From assembly GCA_015061165.1 (NCBI GenBank), contig SUXC01000018.1:1-56808 (forward strand): DNA of 56,808 nt. The letters are read 5' to 3'. Shown here one piece after another: positions 34,535 through 42,500 of this stretch. This DNA is from Bacteroidales bacterium (GTDB lineage Bacteria > Bacteroidota > Bacteroidia > Bacteroidales > Paludibacteraceae). Made by a program: the position numbers and the translations under genes. Each line of letters begins with the position of its first letter. The first letter of the stretch is position 1. The notes under the pieces are model-generated. The model saw only the letters and a program-made list of their open reading frames with translations, was not told the origin of the DNA and made no database searches.

Positions 34535-36094
34535 CTAAATCTCCCTCATCTTCTCAATCTCCGCCTCATGCTCTTGCGTAGTGAGTTCGCGGATATGCGT
34601 TTCGGTGCGGACCTTTGTATCTTCCTTATATACTAAGTAGTGATGTTCACCTTTCGTTGCTACTTGTGGCAGGTGTGTGATACTAATCACCTGACGCGAA
34701 GTGGCAATCTGCCGCATAATCTCGCCCATCTGACTGGCTATCGCACCGCTGACACCTGTATCTATTTCATCGAAAATGATGGTTGGCAAACCATTGGTTG
34801 AGGCAATCAACGCCTTGATACACAGCATCAGTCGGCTAATCTCGCCTCCTGATGCCACTTCTGCTACGCGGCGAAGCGACTGATTCAAGTTGGCTGCGAA
34901 CATAAACTGCACATCATCCTTGCCCATAGGCGTAAAATCCTCTGTGGGCGTGATTTGCACTGCCACGTTCGCATGTTTTACGCCGAGGCGTTGCATGTCT
35001 GCTATGAGGCGAGAGGCTATATGGTTACATGGCGCAAGGCGCGATTGGGTTAGTGCTTCGGCTGCCTTGTTGAGGGCGCTGTGGGCAGCATCTACTTCGC
35101 CTTGTAGGCGGGCTATATCTTCATCAAAGTTTGCCAACTGCTGCATTTGCCATCCCAACTCTTCATGTATAGCCATCAGCTCGGCGATGGTCTGCACGCG
35201 GTGTTTCTTCATCAGTGTTTGCAGCATGCTCTGTCGCTCTTGCACTTGCTCCAAATGCATTGGGTCACGCTCGGTGTGGTCGTATAGGCGTTGGATGTCG
35301 GAAATTATATCTTTGAGGTCAATCTGGAGCGATTCCAGTCGGTCTGCTATTGGCAATTGGCAATTGGCAATTGGCGATAGGCTGGCATGTATGAGCGACA
35401 ATGCGCCCTGATCGCTATCCAGTTGTTGTAGGGCGGTGGCGAGGGCAGTCTGTATCTCCTCGGCATGGGAGAGACGATACTCTTCTTCCTCCAGCTCTTC
35501 CATCTCGCCCGCTTGCAGGTGGGCATCTTCCAATTGTTGCCATTGGAATGCTGTATAGTCGGCATCGGCTTGTGCTTTAGATGCGCGTTGTTGGTATTGG
35601 TGCAGTTCGTGTAGGGCTTGGGTGTAGCGTTCGTAGGCAGCAGCATAGGTGTCTTGCTGTGTTTGGTTGTTGGCAATGCTATCCACTATCTGCAATTGGA
35701 AGAGGTCATCGCCGAGCATCAGACTCTCGTGCTGCGAGTGAATATCTATGAGTTGGCGTGCCAGGGCTTTCAGTTCAGCTTGGGTCACTACCTCATCGTT
35801 TACGAACGACCGCGAACGCCCATTCTGATTCAGTTCCCGACGAATAATTATTTCCTTGCCTCTCGCCTCTTGCCTCTCGCCTTTCGCCTCAAACGTTGCC
35901 TCAATCACGCATCGCTCTTCGCCTTCGGTGATGGTTTTGGTATCGGCGCGTGCACCCATGACAAGGTTGAGGGCACCGAGAATGATACTCTTACCCGCAC
36001 CTGTCTCGCCCGTCATGACGGAGAACCCCTCATGGAAATCTATATCCAAGTGGGAGATGAGTGCGTAGTTACGTATGTGTAGATGAACTAACAT
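34535..36094 (-). CDS. recN: DNA repair protein RecN with two repeat-derived inserts
   Basis: 519 residues from the ATG at 36094 ('MLVHLHIRNYALI'). Upstream codons in frame lie in the promoter. An SMC-like ATPase for double-strand break repair. Walker A is GETGAGKS. The C-terminal part has 'SGGEISRLMLCIKAL' and 'TIIFDEIDTGVSG', and the middle is a coiled coil. Two inserts are encoded by repeats: 'EAKGERQEARGKE' (35857-35890) and 'SPIANCQLPIADRLES' (35345-35385). The start lies 9 nt after the -7 box, so the 5' leader is very short. Confidence 0.93.
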   Translation of the reverse strand: MLVHLHIRNYALISHLDIDFHEGFSVMTGETGAGKSIILGALNLVMGARADTKTITEGEERCVIEATFEAKGERQEARGKEIIIRRELNQNGRSRSFVNDEVVTQAELKALARQLIDIHSQHESLMLGDDLFQLQIVDSIANNQTQQDTYAAAYERYTQALHELHQYQQRASKAQADADYTAFQWQQLEDAHLQAGEMEELEEEEYRLSHAEEIQTALATALQQLDSDQGALSLIHASLSPIANCQLPIADRLESLQIDLKDIISDIQRLYDHTERDPMHLEQVQERQSMLQTLMKKHRVQTIAELMAIHEELGWQMQQLANFDEDIARLQGEVDAAHSALNKAAEALTQSRLAPCNHIASRLIADMQRLGVKHANVAVQITPTEDFTPMGKDDVQFMFAANLNQSLRRVAEVASGGEISRLMLCIKALIASTNGLPTIIFDEIDTGVSGAIASQMGEIMRQIATSRQVISITHLPQVATKGEHHYLVYKEDTKVRTETHIRELTTQEHEAEIEKMREI

Positions 36095-36103
36095 ATTGCG
36101 CTG

Positions 36104-36111
36104 CAAAGGTA
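36104..36111 (-). promoter_or_regulatory. Promoter -7 box of recN
   Basis: The minus strand reads TAccTTTG, and the ATG follows after only 9 nt. The transcript should have almost no leader. Confidence 0.65.
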
Positions 36112-36205
36112 ATATTTTTTTCTTACATATACAAATCTTACCCACAAAATGCCGAAAAAATATAACAATTATTAAGATTTATTTGGTTAGTTCGTTTTTT
36201 TTTTG

Positions 36206-36213
36206 TACCTTTG
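36206..36213 (+). promoter_or_regulatory. Promoter -7 box of the steroid-type reductase cluster
   Basis: TAccTTTG is preceded by a T-rich stretch and a TTTGGTTAG element. The ATG follows 29 bp later. Confidence 0.7.
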
Positions 36214-36242
36214 CGCGATAATTTGTAAAAACAGATAGGCTT

Positions 36243-37031
36243 ATGAATATATCTACCTCGTTAGAATTGGATGCTTTCTATAATTTTCTTTTCATTTTGG
36301 CTCTTGTGGGCTTAGTGGTGTTTGTGGCATTGTACTTTGTAGATGCAGGGTATGGTAAGATGCGTTCGGACAAGTGGGGACCTGCTATTAATAATAAGGT
36401 AGGGTGGTGCTTGATGGAAATGCCTGTCTTTGTGGTGATGTTGTATCTGTGGGGAATGTCCGATGTGAAGTTTGAATTGCCCTATTTGATTTTCTTCCTC
36501 ATATTCCAGTTCCACTATTTCCAGCGGTCGTTTATCTTCCCGTTCTTGCTAAAGGGTAATGGCAAGATGCCTTTGGCAATCATGGGTTTATCTGTGATTT
36601 GGAACTTGCTGAATGGCTATATTCAGGGCTATTGGCTTTTCCATTTGGCGCCTGTGTATGCGCCTTATTCGGTGGAGTGGTTGTGCGATATTCGCTTTAT
36701 TATTGGTGCTGTGATATTTGCAGCAGGATGGATCATAAATATGCATTCCGATAATGTGATCCGCCATTTGCGCAAGCCTGGGGATACCAACCATTATCTG
36801 CCCAAGAAAGGTTTGTACAAGTATGTTACCAGTGCCAATTATTTGGGTGAGATTACCGAATGGTTGGGCTTTGCCATACTGACTTGGTCGTGGGCTGGAC
36901 TTAGTTTCTTCTGGTTCTCTTGCTGCAATCTTGTGCCTCGTGCCAACTCTATATATCATAGGTATAAACATGAGTTTGCCGATGAGTTTGATGAGAAACG
37001 TCTCAAACGTATCATTCCGTTTATATATTAA
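36243..37031 (+). CDS. Steroid 5-alpha-reductase family membrane protein
   Basis: 262 residues with about six membrane helices. The C-terminal signature of the 3-oxo-5-alpha-steroid 4-dehydrogenase family is clear: 'GWIINMHSDNVIRHLRKPG', 'GLYKYVTSANYLGEITEWLGFA' and 'PRANSIYHRYKHEF'. These enzymes use NADPH to reduce the delta-4 double bond of 3-oxo-steroids in the 5-alpha sense. The gene is first of three with an old-yellow-enzyme-like reductase and a short-chain dehydrogenase, the same trio as 5AR-5BR-3betaHSDH reported for bile-acid conversion in gut Bacteroidales. Substrate inferred. Confidence 0.88.
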   Translation: MNISTSLELDAFYNFLFILALVGLVVFVALYFVDAGYGKMRSDKWGPAINNKVGWCLMEMPVFVVMLYLWGMSDVKFELPYLIFFLIFQFHYFQRSFIFPFLLKGNGKMPLAIMGLSVIWNLLNGYIQGYWLFHLAPVYAPYSVEWLCDIRFIIGAVIFAAGWIINMHSDNVIRHLRKPGDTNHYLPKKGLYKYVTSANYLGEITEWLGFAILTWSWAGLSFFWFSCCNLVPRANSIYHRYKHEFADEFDEKRLKRIIPFIY

Positions 37032-37087
37032 TGGCTTCCGGACGCCGGCTTCCGGATAACAATGGCTTCCGGCTCCCGGATGCCCAA
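37031..37087 (+). repeat. GGCTTCCGG-type short tandem repeat
   Basis: ggcttccgg, ccggcttccgg and ggctcccgg units lie directly after the 5-alpha-reductase stop. The same family is embedded in rarA. Confidence 0.85.
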
Positions 37088-37102
37088 TAACCGAAATAAA
37101 AA

Positions 37103-38344
37103 ATGACTAATCTCCTTTTTACCGAGCATAAACTTGGTCCTATTACCCTGCGCAACCGCGCTATCCGTAGTGCCGCTTTCGAGAATATGGCATACGGCAA
37201 CCGTCCCAGTGAAGACTTGTACAATTATCATACAGCCGTGGCGCGCGGTGGTGCTGCTATGACGACTGTGGCATACTGTTCTGTAACCCGTTCGGGTGTG
37301 TCTTTTGATGGACAACTCTATATCCACGATGAGATTAAGGATGACCTCAAGCGCCTGACCGATGGTATTCACGCTGAGGGTGCCAAGGCGAGCATTCAGC
37401 TTGGCCACTGTGGCAATATGACCCACTTCTATACCTGCAAGTGTATGCCTGTAGGTGCCAGCACAGGTTTCAACCTCTATTCGCCTACTTTGCATCGTGC
37501 GCTCAAGAAGCATGAGATACAGGAGATTGTCCATGCGTTTGGTCATGCGGTGGATTTCTGCCGCGAGTGCGGATTCGATTGTGTGGAGATTCACGCAGGT
37601 CATGGCTATCTGATTTCGCAATTCCTCTCGCCTTATACCAATCACCGTCGCGATGAGTATGGTGGCTCTTTGGAGAACCGTATGCGTTTCATGAATGAGG
37701 TCATGGCGGAGGTCATGAAGCACGCGGGCGATGATATGGCTGTGGTGGTCAAGACCAATATGTACGATGGTTTCAAGTCGGGCTTGAAGGTCGAGGAGTG
37801 TATCCGTATCGCACAGGAGATTGAGAAGCACGGCGTACATGCACTTGTACTGACGGCAGGTTTCGTGAGCAAAGCTCCTTTTACTGTGATGGGTGGTGCT
37901 ATGCCTATCAAGACGCTGGCGCACTATATGAATCCTTGGAGTTTCTGGTGGTTGCGTTTGGCACTGCGTTTTGTGGGACATCTGATGATTCCTACTGTGC
38001 CATTCAAGGAGTTGTTCTTCCTTGATACGGCTAAGGAGTTCCGCAAGGCATTGAAGATGCCACTGATTTATGTGGGTGGTATTATGGGTCGTGAGAATGC
38101 TGAGACGGCTTTGGCGGCTGGTTTTGATTTTGTGCAGATTGGCCATGCGCTCGTGCGTGATACGGAGTTTGTGAACAAGATGCGTGAGGATCAGTATCAT
38201 TCTGAGTGTAAACGCTCTAACTATTGCGTAGCGCGCATGTACACATTAGATATGAAGTGCCACGAGTGCGACAAGGACATCCCTGCTTACCTCAAGCGTG
38301 AGGCGCTCAAATACGAACAAATGTGGTATCCCAATTCCAAATAA
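37103..38344 (+). CDS. Old-yellow-enzyme family NADH:flavin oxidoreductase (5-beta-reductase-like)
   Basis: 413 residues. FMN-binding TIM barrel: 'ITLRNRAIRSAAFENMA', 'SIQLGHCGNMTHF', 'GFDCVEIHAGHGYLISQFLSP', 'YGGSLENRMRF' and 'PLIYVGGIMGRENAE'. The C-terminal tail has four Cys ('SECKRSNYC', 'MKCHEC') in roughly the place of the iron-sulfur motif of 2,4-dienoyl-CoA reductase relatives, but the spacing differs. It lacks the FAD/NAD domains of long family members. With its neighbours it fits the 5-beta-reductase (5BR) of the bile-acid cluster. Confidence 0.88.
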   Translation: MTNLLFTEHKLGPITLRNRAIRSAAFENMAYGNRPSEDLYNYHTAVARGGAAMTTVAYCSVTRSGVSFDGQLYIHDEIKDDLKRLTDGIHAEGAKASIQLGHCGNMTHFYTCKCMPVGASTGFNLYSPTLHRALKKHEIQEIVHAFGHAVDFCRECGFDCVEIHAGHGYLISQFLSPYTNHRRDEYGGSLENRMRFMNEVMAEVMKHAGDDMAVVVKTNMYDGFKSGLKVEECIRIAQEIEKHGVHALVLTAGFVSKAPFTVMGGAMPIKTLAHYMNPWSFWWLRLALRFVGHLMIPTVPFKELFFLDTAKEFRKALKMPLIYVGGIMGRENAETALAAGFDFVQIGHALVRDTEFVNKMREDQYHSECKRSNYCVARMYTLDMKCHECDKDIPAYLKREALKYEQMWYPNSK

Positions 38345-38441
38345 TTACTTGTACGTTGCCTATCAATTTCCTGACAAACACGGCAACGAGACGGCAACGA
38401 CAAGAGAGTTAAACAAGGAATTACAAAGACAAAACAAAATA

Positions 38442-39269
38442 ATGTTAGCATTAGTTACAGGTGCATCATCGGGTATTGGATTGCAGTATGCTACTCAATT
38501 GGCGCGCGATTACCATACCGATTTGCTGTTGGTCAGCAACCAGCAGGAGGAACTTCATCAGGTGGCAGCCGACTTGGCTGCGCAATATGGCGTGAAGACT
38601 ATTCCGCTATATGCGGACTTAAGCCAGCAGGATGCTGCGGAGCACTTGCATCAGTACTGCCATGATAATAACCTTGTGGTGGATATCCTTATTAATAATG
38701 CGGGGGTCTTTTTCTTCAATCCGTATTGTGAGACATCGATGAAACGTATCGAACTGATTCTCAATCTGCACATGATTACGGTGGCGAAGTTGTGCCGTCT
38801 TTTTGGTGAGGATATGATTCATCGCCAACTGACCGCAGAGGAAGCAGCGCAGACTATTTGTGGCAAGGCACGCCAGAAGGGGTATATACTGAATATGTCT
38901 TCCATGTCAGCATGGATGGCTATGCCGGGTATCCAGTCGTATAATGCGACGAAGGCGTTTATTTATAATTTCTCCAAGTCGCTATGGTATGAATTGAAAC
39001 CTAAGGGGGTGAATATCACTGTGATGACACCGGGTGCGGTGGATACGGCATTGTTTGGTCTGGCACCTAATCTGCGCCGTTTGGCAGTGAATCTCACGGT
39101 GTCTATCCCACCCGAGAAATTGGTAAAGCGTGCGTTGAAGAAAATGTTTCGTGGCAAGAAAGCCGATATGCCAGGTGTGCTCAATCATTTGGCTACGCCA
39201 TTGCTCAAACACACGCCTGACTGGTTGGTGTTCTTGGTGATGAAGTTCATTGGCAAATACCAGAAATAA
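38442..39269 (+). CDS. Short-chain dehydrogenase/reductase (3-beta-hydroxysteroid dehydrogenase-like)
   Basis: 275 residues from the ATG at 38442 ('MLALVTGASSGIG'). The longer in-frame start at 38298 would overlap the previous gene and is rejected. Rossmann motif TGASSGIG, NNAG, catalytic Ser in 'ILNMSSMSAW' and YxxxK in 'QSYNATKAF'. A hydrophobic C-terminal helix is present. As the third gene of the trio it would reduce the 3-oxo group of the steroid. Other substrates cannot be excluded. Confidence 0.87.
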   Translation: MLALVTGASSGIGLQYATQLARDYHTDLLLVSNQQEELHQVAADLAAQYGVKTIPLYADLSQQDAAEHLHQYCHDNNLVVDILINNAGVFFFNPYCETSMKRIELILNLHMITVAKLCRLFGEDMIHRQLTAEEAAQTICGKARQKGYILNMSSMSAWMAMPGIQSYNATKAFIYNFSKSLWYELKPKGVNITVMTPGAVDTALFGLAPNLRRLAVNLTVSIPPEKLVKRALKKMFRGKKADMPGVLNHLATPLLKHTPDWLVFLVMKFIGKYQK

Positions 39270-39285
39270 TTTTCGTTTATCAGAA

Positions 39286-39380
39286 TCGCGAATCGCGAGT
39301 CGGGAATCAATCTTTATTGGAGTCGGGAGGCAGGAGTCTAATTATCTACAAAATCGGGAGTCGCAAATTGCGACTCCCGA
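39286..39380. repeat. GGGAGTCGG-type repeat between convergent genes
   Basis: atcgcgaatcgcgagtcggg-type units and a gggagtcgc ... gcgactccc inverted pair lie here (about 39355-39380). The pair may act as a terminator for both convergent genes. Confidence 0.75.
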
Positions 39381-39396
39381 TTTTTTCTATTCTCGT

Positions 39397-41571
39397 CTAT
39401 AGCCTCTCGCCTCTTGCTGAATAGACTACGCCATTTCTCAGGATAAGCAATTGTCCATCGCGGAGCATCTTCCGAGCCTCATTATTTTTTGCCTCATCAC
39501 CTATATTCTCCACATCGGTGCTCACTGAGGATACATTCACGCGGATGGTCACATATTCATCTACGGCCAACTCCTCTTTGCTGCCCTCTTTATAACTATA
39601 GAAATGCAACTTGGTGCTATAGTTGCCCACCGACCACAAGTTATCCACAGATACATATACCTCTTCATCTATGTAATCATAGCCCGCAGGGAAGTGTGCC
39701 GAGCCATTGAGTTCCAGTTCCCAATCGCCTGCCAGAATCTCCATACAAGCGTTCTCGTACTCGTATTGGAAGAGTATGCTGCTTGTGTGTTGCCACTTGC
39801 AGTAGAGCGTCTTTGCCAAGTTGCTTGCGCTGAAGGTGAACATCTGTATATCGCTGTAATTGTCAGGGTCAAGGTTGAATGTCAGTTCATGGGTAGAAAG
39901 CGAGAACGCTGGTTTGTTAGGGTCTGGCAATGTACCCGCAGCCACTGCCTCAGCACGGAGGTCAATGACAATATCCTCCACATCTTCGGTAGCGGTGGAG
40001 AGGGTCAGTTGTCCAGTATAAATGCCCACTTCATCGGTTTCCCAGTAAACGGTTATTTCCACAGGGTTCTTAGCATCTTTCTTGATTAATTCCGTGCCGC
40101 AATAGAAAGCCTCGCTGCCCGTGAGGGTGAGGGTAATATCATCGGTGAGGTCATTGAAGGAGAGGGTAAAGCGACGTGCATCGCCCCAGTCTTTCCAGTT
40201 CTCATCAGAGGCGTAGGTGGTGTCAGGTTCCATTTGTCCCCAGTCAAGTAGGGTAGTGTCCACCGCCATCCATGAATCCAATACGCGATCCTCCCACTCG
40301 GGCGCAGTGTTGGCATAGAGGATGGTTTTTGCCAAATACGATGGGTCGTAGCCCTGATAGATATTAAATATCTCATTGGTGCCTTGGCAATTGTTGTAGA
40401 TATAGCGGGAGGTAAAACCTGCGTTCTTCACTTCCACAGTCGCATCATCTTGGTTGATAGTGCTGATAGTCCACTTGGATTGCTTATCCAGAATATCGCT
40501 GCTGCGCAGTTTGCTGTCGCTGATGGGGCGTAGGTAATTGCCGTCTTGGTCGATGAAGATGATGTAGTCGCCCTTACGCTTGACGGTATAGGCGTATGCC
40601 TGCTCAGCAGTTACGGTATGGCGGTTCTCACCATAGGTGGCAGCCACACCTTTGATATTGTTTTTGCTAATTGCTTCGCTGTAGAAGCCCATGATATAAT
40701 CTTCGCCCTCTTTGCTGGTGCCGAAGAATACTTTCGCGCCATCGGTAAGCAAGGCAGGGTCTTTCACAGCGTTGTAGGTAACGGTCGTTTGGTCCATAGC
40801 GCCAAGAACGGTTACGTAGCAGGTGTCTGCCAATCCCACTGCGGTGGCTTTCACCCATATTTGTGCTGTACCTTTGGCTATAGCGGTTACTACGCCATCG
40901 CTGACGGTAGCCACTTCGGGATTGGTTGTGCCCCATTCCACCGTTTTATCCATAGCATCCGCAGGTGTGAGGGTGGCGGTCAGGGTGGCTTGGTCGCCTA
41001 CGCGGAGGGTGAGTTCGGTAGGGTCAATGCTGACCTCTTTGACTACCACATCGGGGATGGAGGTCTCATCAAGGCGGTAGAGGGCGATAGTCTTCATGTT
41101 GCTACCCGCGTGGTAGAGGGAGAAGCGTGGAGAAGATGGGTTGTAGGCAAAAAACACTTCATTGTTGTTTTTGCCAGGGGTTTGGCTAACCACTTTGGCA
41201 TTGCCATTACCATCAATGGTGATAGCAAAGTCGGTGGTATAGCGATATTTGGTGTCCAAATCGCTTGTACCTGAATCATGTCCGACAGGTTTCGTGCCGA
41301 TGTATAGGTTCCAATAGTTGCCATTTTTCTGCAATGTGATGATGGTTGGATCGCCGAGTGTAACGTTGTCGCCTTCGAATGTAGCTGTAGCGACATCGAT
41401 ATACTTCTTGGTGTCGGAGAAACCTGCACTAACGTGATTTTTGTCGGCATAGCCTAATACTACTTGGTCGCCGTCCTGGAGGGTAGCAGCGTCGGTAACC
41501 TTGATGAATGTCTCTGCATTGAGTGCTAATGCACTCACGAGAGTAATTAAAAGAAGAGAAATCTTTTTCAT
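39397..41571 (-). CDS. Secreted T9SS protein with Big_2 Ig-like domain
   Basis: 724 residues from the ATG at 41571, which opens a signal peptide ('ISLLLITLVSALALNAE'). The N-terminal beta-rich region ('YADKNHVSAGFSDTKKYIDVA') is a BF2992-like pattern. A Big_2 domain follows near residues 190-265 ('PTELTLRVGDQATLTATL', 'TNPEVATVSDGVVTAIA'), then further beta modules. The tail 'DGQLLILRNGVVYSARGERL' is a T9SS sorting signal. Probably surface-exposed. The function is unknown. Confidence 0.82.
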   Translation of the reverse strand: MKKISLLLITLVSALALNAETFIKVTDAATLQDGDQVVLGYADKNHVSAGFSDTKKYIDVATATFEGDNVTLGDPTIITLQKNGNYWNLYIGTKPVGHDSGTSDLDTKYRYTTDFAITIDGNGNAKVVSQTPGKNNNEVFFAYNPSSPRFSLYHAGSNMKTIALYRLDETSIPDVVVKEVSIDPTELTLRVGDQATLTATLTPADAMDKTVEWGTTNPEVATVSDGVVTAIAKGTAQIWVKATAVGLADTCYVTVLGAMDQTTVTYNAVKDPALLTDGAKVFFGTSKEGEDYIMGFYSEAISKNNIKGVAATYGENRHTVTAEQAYAYTVKRKGDYIIFIDQDGNYLRPISDSKLRSSDILDKQSKWTISTINQDDATVEVKNAGFTSRYIYNNCQGTNEIFNIYQGYDPSYLAKTILYANTAPEWEDRVLDSWMAVDTTLLDWGQMEPDTTYASDENWKDWGDARRFTLSFNDLTDDITLTLTGSEAFYCGTELIKKDAKNPVEITVYWETDEVGIYTGQLTLSTATEDVEDIVIDLRAEAVAAGTLPDPNKPAFSLSTHELTFNLDPDNYSDIQMFTFSASNLAKTLYCKWQHTSSILFQYEYENACMEILAGDWELELNGSAHFPAGYDYIDEEVYVSVDNLWSVGNYSTKLHFYSYKEGSKEELAVDEYVTIRVNVSSVSTDVENIGDEAKNNEARKMLRDGQLLILRNGVVYSARGERL

Positions 41572-41699
41572 AATATTATCATTTTTGCTATTGTGAACTT
41601 GATATTTGAAGTCTTGAGTGGCACTCACGGGTTGAAAACTTTGTAACTATCTCATCTCTAAGACTCCGTTTTACGGCAGATTGTCTATATCGTTACTCA

Positions 41700-42476
41700 T
41701 CAGTTAAAGAACAACGACAAGCCCACCGAGATGGTGATAGGACCCGAAGGATGTTGTATCTCACCCTTGTCTATCGCCGCTTGCTCAATAATAGTAGGCA
41801 TCAAGTGTTGCGTATATGCCGCCTCCGCAAAAACACCAAAATTAGACATAATAAACCATTCTACACCCGCCGAGAAACGCAACGTAGGAACAGCATGGTC
41901 AAAATTCTCCATCTCATAAGTGGGTTCCGAGAGAATGTCGCCCGATATTGCATCATCAAGCGTGGGGTAGTATGGTTCCACATTCTTGACCGTAGCAATA
42001 GATACACCTGGTTGGATACTTACAAACACATCCCAAGGATGGAAATAGGGATTCTCATAAAACGCCTTAATATCCTTTACTAACGGAAAACGATAACCTA
42101 CACTCATGCCTATCTCGTTGTACCACACCTCACCACTGCGGAAATTGGTGCCCTGGATTTGCAAATCTTCGTAGGTGTTGCTATGCGTATCGTAGGTGAT
42201 ATACACAAACGTACCGTAGTTCTTGTGATGGCGCCAACCCAAACGCATCGCCGAATTGAAAGTAGCACCCTCTATGCCATTAGGCGTTACACCTACACCC
42301 AACACCGTAGGCAAATCCAGCGCATCGAAGAAATCACCGAAGGTGTATTTGTCTTTGGCTATTGGCGATTGGCTATTGGTTTTACCTTGTTGTTTCGCTT
42401 CGCTCATGTTAGTGTTTTGAGCAAATAACCCCATACTCAAAACTGAGCATAGGGTTATAATGATCGATTTATTCAT
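41700..42476 (-). CDS. Outer-membrane beta-barrel protein
   Basis: 258 residues with a signal peptide ('IIITLCSVLSMGLFAQ') and alternating aromatic strands ending 'ISVGLSLFFN', with a terminal Phe-Asn as in many barrels. 'NSQSPIAKD' near the N-terminus comes from a TATTGG-type repeat (42355-42385). It lies 25 bp after yidC on the same strand. The transported substrate, if any, is unknown. Confidence 0.72.
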   Translation of the reverse strand: MNKSIIITLCSVLSMGLFAQNTNMSEAKQQGKTNSQSPIAKDKYTFGDFFDALDLPTVLGVGVTPNGIEGATFNSAMRLGWRHHKNYGTFVYITYDTHSNTYEDLQIQGTNFRSGEVWYNEIGMSVGYRFPLVKDIKAFYENPYFHPWDVFVSIQPGVSIATVKNVEPYYPTLDDAISGDILSEPTYEMENFDHAVPTLRFSAGVEWFIMSNFGVFAEAAYTQHLMPTIIEQAAIDKGEIQHPSGPITISVGLSLFFN

Positions 42477-42500
42477 ATTAAATAGTGTTTTTTTAAGGGT

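Noticed and set aside
36095..36145. Longer RecN start
   Set aside because: The added codons cover the TAccTTTG promoter box, and RecN homology begins at the ATG at 36094.
38298..38441. 48-codon N-terminal extension of the short-chain dehydrogenase
   Set aside because: It overlaps the previous gene, and the Rossmann fold begins exactly at the ATG at 38442.
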